Assembly: GCA_026197015.1 (NCBI GenBank)
Contig: JAPHRB010000167.1
Coordinates: forward strand, 1-9,880
DNA: 9,880 bases
Direction: 5' to 3'
DNA from: Gammaproteobacteria bacterium
GTDB taxonomy: Bacteria; Pseudomonadota; Gammaproteobacteria; SZUA-229
Under the pieces are notes generated by a model, which did not search any database, was not told the origin of the DNA, and saw nothing but the letters and a program-made list of their open reading frames with translations. Every line of letters begins with the position of its first letter. The stretch's first letter is position 1. Shown here one piece after another: positions 7,552 through 9,880 of this stretch. Both the position numbers and the translations under genes were made by a program.

Positions 7552-7689
7552 ATCTGCGTGAGACTCAATCATCCTGATCTCATTAAGCTTTGCATCATAA
7601 ATGCTCCAGCTCTCACGGTCTTTGACACACCGATACTCGGCTAGCCAAATTCTTTTACTGAATATATCCTTATATTCGTTTAATTTTTA

Positions 7690-8391
7690 CTACTTAATTA
7701 CATCCAGAGATGCGGCATCAATAGTTAGACCAGGACCCATAGTTGATGACAATGTCACCTTCATAAAGTACTGACCTTTTGCAGAAGTTGGTTTGGCCTT
7801 TTTCAGGCTGTCCAACAATGCATCGATATTTTCTTTAAGTGCAGCAACTTCAAAAATTGACGTACCAACAGAACCATGAACAATACCGGCTTTATCAGCG
7901 CGGAAACGAACCTGGCCTGCTTTTGCGTTTTTAACAGCAGCCGCAACATCTGGCGTAACTGTGCCAACTTTAGGATTAGGCATCAGGCCACGAGGACCAA
8001 GAATCTGACCCAACTGACCCACAACACGCATCGCGTCAGGAGAAGCAATAACTACATCGTAGTTTAAATCACCACCTTTCATCTGTGCAGCCAGCTCATC
8101 CATACCAACCACATCAGCACCGGCTGCTGTAGCCGCTTCTGCCGCTTCACCCTGAGTGAATACAGCAACACGTACAGTTTTACCAGAACCCTGAGGAAGC
8201 GTAGTAGAACCACGAACAACCTGATCAGATTTACGCGGGTCAATACCCAAGTTGACAGCTACATCAATAGACTCTGTAAATTTAACAGTTGAAAGCTCTT
8301 TAATTAAACCAAGAGCCTCTTCAATAGGGTACTGCTTTTCAACGTCTACTTTTTCCGCAATCATTTTTGCGCGCTTGGAAAGCTTAGCCAT
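7690..8391 (-). CDS. rplA: 50S ribosomal protein L1
   Basis: L1 builds the mobile L1 stalk near the ribosomal E site and helps release deacylated tRNA. In E. coli it also represses the L11-L1 message by binding its leader. The 233-residue product (E. coli 234) is full length. Domain I is made of about residues 1-67 plus 160-233, and domain II of about 68-159. The family signature GPRGLMPNPKVGTV is at 132-145. The RNA-contacting loop STMGPG is at 216-221, with Thr217, Met218 and Gly219 in place. The ATG overlaps the rplK stop by one base (TAATG), and GGGAG lies 7 bases upstream, so L11 and L1 should be made in equal amounts by coupled translation. Confidence 0.98.
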   Translation of the reverse strand: MAKLSKRAKMIAEKVDVEKQYPIEEALGLIKELSTVKFTESIDVAVNLGIDPRKSDQVVRGSTTLPQGSGKTVRVAVFTQGEAAEAATAAGADVVGMDELAAQMKGGDLNYDVVIASPDAMRVVGQLGQILGPRGLMPNPKVGTVTPDVAAAVKNAKAGQVRFRADKAGIVHGSVGTSIFEVAALKENIDALLDSLKKAKPTSAKGQYFMKVTLSSTMGPGLTIDAASLDVIK

Positions 8392-8825
8392 TATACGACT
8401 CCCTCAGTTTCAAGACCCATACGATATGCCGTACCAGCAATAGTTCGCACAGCTGCATCCATATCTGAAGCAGTTAAATCTGGCTCTTTAGTTTTTGCAA
8501 TCTCTTCTAACTGCGCACGCGTGATAGTACCAACCTTTTCGGTATTAGGACGACCACTGCCTTTTTCAAGACCCATTGCTTTTAACAACAAAACAGCTGC
8601 TGGAGGTGTTTTTGTAATAAAGGTAAAGCTGCGATCACTGTATACAGTAATAACAACTGGAATCGGCATACCCTGATCAAAGTTATCTGTCTTCGCATTA
8701 AATGCCTTACAGAATTCCATGATATTCACACCATGCTGACCCAATGCTGGACCAACAGGGGGACTTGGATTTGCCTGGCCCGCAGGCACCTGCAGCTTAA
8801 TATAAGCTTCTACTTTCTTTGCCAT
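8391..8825 (-). CDS. rplK: 50S ribosomal protein L11
   Basis: L11 sits at the base of the stalk on the GTPase-associated centre of 23S rRNA. It is part of the thiostrepton-binding site and is needed for RelA activation in the stringent response. The 144-residue product (142 in E. coli) has the proline-rich N-terminal domain, with PPVGPALGQHGVNIMEFCKAF at 22-42, and the rRNA-binding C-terminal domain (about 76-140) with RTIAGTAYRMGLE at 127-139. In that signature Arg135 stands where most homologues have Ser, Asn or Gln. The ATG has AGGAG 6 bases upstream. It is the first gene after the nusG-rplK spacer and overlaps rplA by one base. Confidence 0.98.
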   Translation of the reverse strand: MAKKVEAYIKLQVPAGQANPSPPVGPALGQHGVNIMEFCKAFNAKTDNFDQGMPIPVVITVYSDRSFTFITKTPPAAVLLLKAMGLEKGSGRPNTEKVGTITRAQLEEIAKTKEPDLTASDMDAAVRTIAGTAYRMGLETEGVV

Positions 8826-8933
8826 GATTAACTCCTAATGGGTAATAACGACGTACTAACTCTTACGAGCTTTCGATCTCCCCTGTTTTAGCAAAACTGT
8901 ATAAACACATGCTCATACAGATAATTAAATTCT
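8826..8933 (-). other. nusG-rplK spacer and L11 leader
   Basis: This 108-base spacer holds a hairpin with a short U-run directly after nusG (8893-8920), then about 65 bases of leader before rplK. In E. coli this gap contains a terminator for secE-nusG, the L11 promoter and the L1-binding repressor site. Here I see only weak promoter-like hexamers (TATACA inside the hairpin, and TAAAAC preceded by TGC) with no good -35. The L1-binding fold cannot be assigned confidently by eye. Confidence 0.55.
8893..8920 (-). terminator. Probable weak terminator or attenuator after nusG
   Basis: The transcript can form a 10-base-pair stem: CTGTATGAGC pairs with GTTTATACAG (two G-U wobbles) around an ATGT loop, followed by UUUU and then GC. 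It starts 13 bases after the nusG stop. The wobbles favour the minus-strand RNA. The stem is only moderately GC-rich and the U-run is short, so partial read-through into rplK is likely. Confidence 0.5.
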
Positions 8934-9467
8934 TTAGCCTTTTTCGACCTGACCAAAGTCCAGCTCTACCGGTGTTGAACGACCAAATATAGATACTGCA
9001 ACTTTTAAACGGCTCTTATCGTAATCAACTTCTTCTACAACGCCATTAAAGTCATTAAAAGGCCCATCGGTAACACGTACAACTTCGCCAGCTTCGTAAA
9101 GTACTTTTGGCTTCGGCTTTTCTGCACCTTCCTGAACACTATTTAATATAGCTTGAGCTTCCTTATCCGTAATTGGCGCAGGCCTGTCTTTAGTGCCACC
9201 TATAAAACCCATCACTTTAGGTACATCTTTAACCAGGTGCCAGCTCTCATCAGTCATTTCCATCTGAACCAACACATAACCCGGAAAGAATTTCCGCTCT
9301 GATCTACGTTTATTTCCATCACGCATTTCAACAACTTCTTCCGTAGGAATTAAGATCTCACCAAACTGATCTTCCATTCCATTTAATTTTATATGCTCTA
9401 ATAATGAAAGTTTAACTTTCGCCTCAAAACCTGAATAAGCATGTACAACATACCAACGTAATCCCAT
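8934..9467 (-). CDS. nusG: Transcription termination/antitermination factor NusG
   Basis: NusG binds RNA polymerase through its N-terminal domain and suppresses pausing. Its C-terminal KOW domain contacts either Rho (termination) or ribosomal protein S10 (coupling to translation). The 177-residue product (181 in E. coli) has the NGN domain at about 4-115, with RWYVVHAYSGFE near the start, SERKFFPGYVLVQM at 56-69 and VMGFIGGT at 85-92. The KOW domain covers about 124-177, with GEVVRVTDGPFNDFNGVVEEV at 127-147 and the conserved FGRSTPVELDF near the end. The N-terminus is a few residues shorter than in E. coli. The ATG lies 3 bases after the secE stop, with a purine-rich AGGGGG 7 bases upstream, so the two are co-translated from one message. 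Confidence 0.98.
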   Translation of the reverse strand: MGLRWYVVHAYSGFEAKVKLSLLEHIKLNGMEDQFGEILIPTEEVVEMRDGNKRRSERKFFPGYVLVQMEMTDESWHLVKDVPKVMGFIGGTKDRPAPITDKEAQAILNSVQEGAEKPKPKVLYEAGEVVRVTDGPFNDFNGVVEEVDYDKSRLKVAVSIFGRSTPVELDFGQVEKG

Positions 9468-9470
9468 GTC

Positions 9471-9851
9471 CTAGCCCCCTTGTCCGGTTAACATCAATAC
9501 ACCCCAACGAAGGACCATATCAATCAACCAAAGCATAATACCCACCAAAATAACCATCACAATCACTAACAATGTAGTTTGCATGGTTTCCTGACGAGTT
9601 GGCCAGATCACTTTTCTTACTTCGGTTCGTGCGTCACGAGCAAATAACCATAAACCATAACCCAGTCGTGTGGTGTACATTACAGCCACCGCGACCGCCA
9701 CAAAAGCCAAAAGCCCAAGTATCCGATATAACTGAGACTCTTCTTCAAAGTAGTAGAACTGCCAAATTCCGCCGACCAGCAGCGCAATAGCAATTAAAAA
9801 CTTTAAACTATCCAGTTTACCTGTTTCTTCTGTTTCAGTCTTAGCGACCAT
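9471..9851 (-). CDS. secE: Preprotein translocase subunit SecE
   Basis: SecE clamps SecY in the SecYEG channel of the inner membrane and is essential for protein export. The 126-residue product (127 in E. coli) is the long three-helix proteobacterial form. Transmembrane segments lie at about 18-35 (FLIAIALLVGGIWQFYYF), 43-60 (RILGLLAFVAVAVAVMYT) and 93-114 (TLLVIVMVILVGIMLWLIDMVL). Between the second and third lies the amphipathic cytoplasmic helix and the family signature EVRKVIWPTRQET at 77-89. The start ATG has only a weak GAG six bases upstream. The usual partner nusG follows after 3 bases. The upstream neighbour is outside the window. Confidence 0.97.
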   Translation of the reverse strand: MVAKTETEETGKLDSLKFLIAIALLVGGIWQFYYFEEESQLYRILGLLAFVAVAVAVMYTTRLGYGLWLFARDARTEVRKVIWPTRQETMQTTLLVIVMVILVGIMLWLIDMVLRWGVLMLTGQGG

Positions 9852-9880
9852 GAATTACTCTATTTACTCGTGTTTAAAAT

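Larger units (their letters stand above)
7407..7689 (-). promoter_or_regulatory. rplA-rplJ spacer: L10 leader region
   Basis: This 283-base spacer lies between the rplA stop and the rplJ GTG. In E. coli the matching spacer carries the rplJ promoter and the mRNA site bound by L10-L12. Here the transcript contains two overlapping hairpins (7511-7525 and 7520-7551), a hairpin covering the Shine-Dalgarno (7407-7435), and an 8-base direct repeat TTTATGTC (7460-7467 and 7490-7497, given strand). The best -10-like sequence is TATGAT (7594-7599, minus strand), but the hexamer 17 bases upstream, AAGACC, is a poor -35, so I leave the promoter unassigned. The L10-binding fold itself cannot be identified by eye. 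Confidence 0.6.

Noticed and set aside
7594..7622. TATGAT with AAGACC 17 bases upstream as an rplJ promoter
   Set aside because: The -10 is good but the -35 matches only three of six bases. A promoter is expected in this spacer, but this one is not strong enough to call.
9852..9880. Possible promoter or upstream gene end before secE
   Set aside because: Only 29 bases are available; they show no recognisable hexamer pair, tRNA end or coding signal.

Overview
The window holds the transcription/translation 'beta operon' cluster of a gammaproteobacterium. All genes lie on the minus strand, so they read from the right edge to the left: secE - nusG - rplK - rplA - rplJ - rplL - rpoB - rpoC (partial). 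RpoB, RpoC and NusG are very close to their enterobacterial homologues. RpoC residue numbering matches E. coli exactly at the zinc site and the catalytic aspartates. Several local features (the RpoB middle insertion, and the RpoB C-terminal lineage-specific segment, which looks like the Pseudomonas type) point to a non-enteric gammaproteobacterium with AT-leaning DNA. I cannot name the genus.

Layout from right to left: 9852-9880 is a short upstream edge. SecE (translocon) and NusG (elongation factor) follow, 3 bases apart. A 108-base spacer with a hairpin plus short U-run separates nusG from rplK. rplK and rplA (L11, L1) overlap by one base. A 283-base leader precedes rplJ (L10) and is rich in competing hairpins, as expected for L10-mediated autoregulation. 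rplL (L7/L12) follows rplJ. A 456-base spacer then holds an attenuator hairpin just after rplL, a long double-stranded structure where E. coli has an RNase III site, and alternative small hairpins near the rpoB ribosome binding site. rpoB is complete. rpoC starts at a TTG codon and runs off the left edge after 590 codons.

The genes couple ribosome-stalk synthesis (L10, L12, with L11 and L1) to RNA polymerase core synthesis (beta, beta'). The spacer structures are the likely points where the two outputs are set separately: weak termination and processing after rplL, and translational control in the leaders. I see no mobile element, CRISPR array, rRNA or tRNA, and no unknown protein-coding gene. 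This is a conserved core region, and what deserves a second look is in the non-coding RNA structure rather than in a new gene system.
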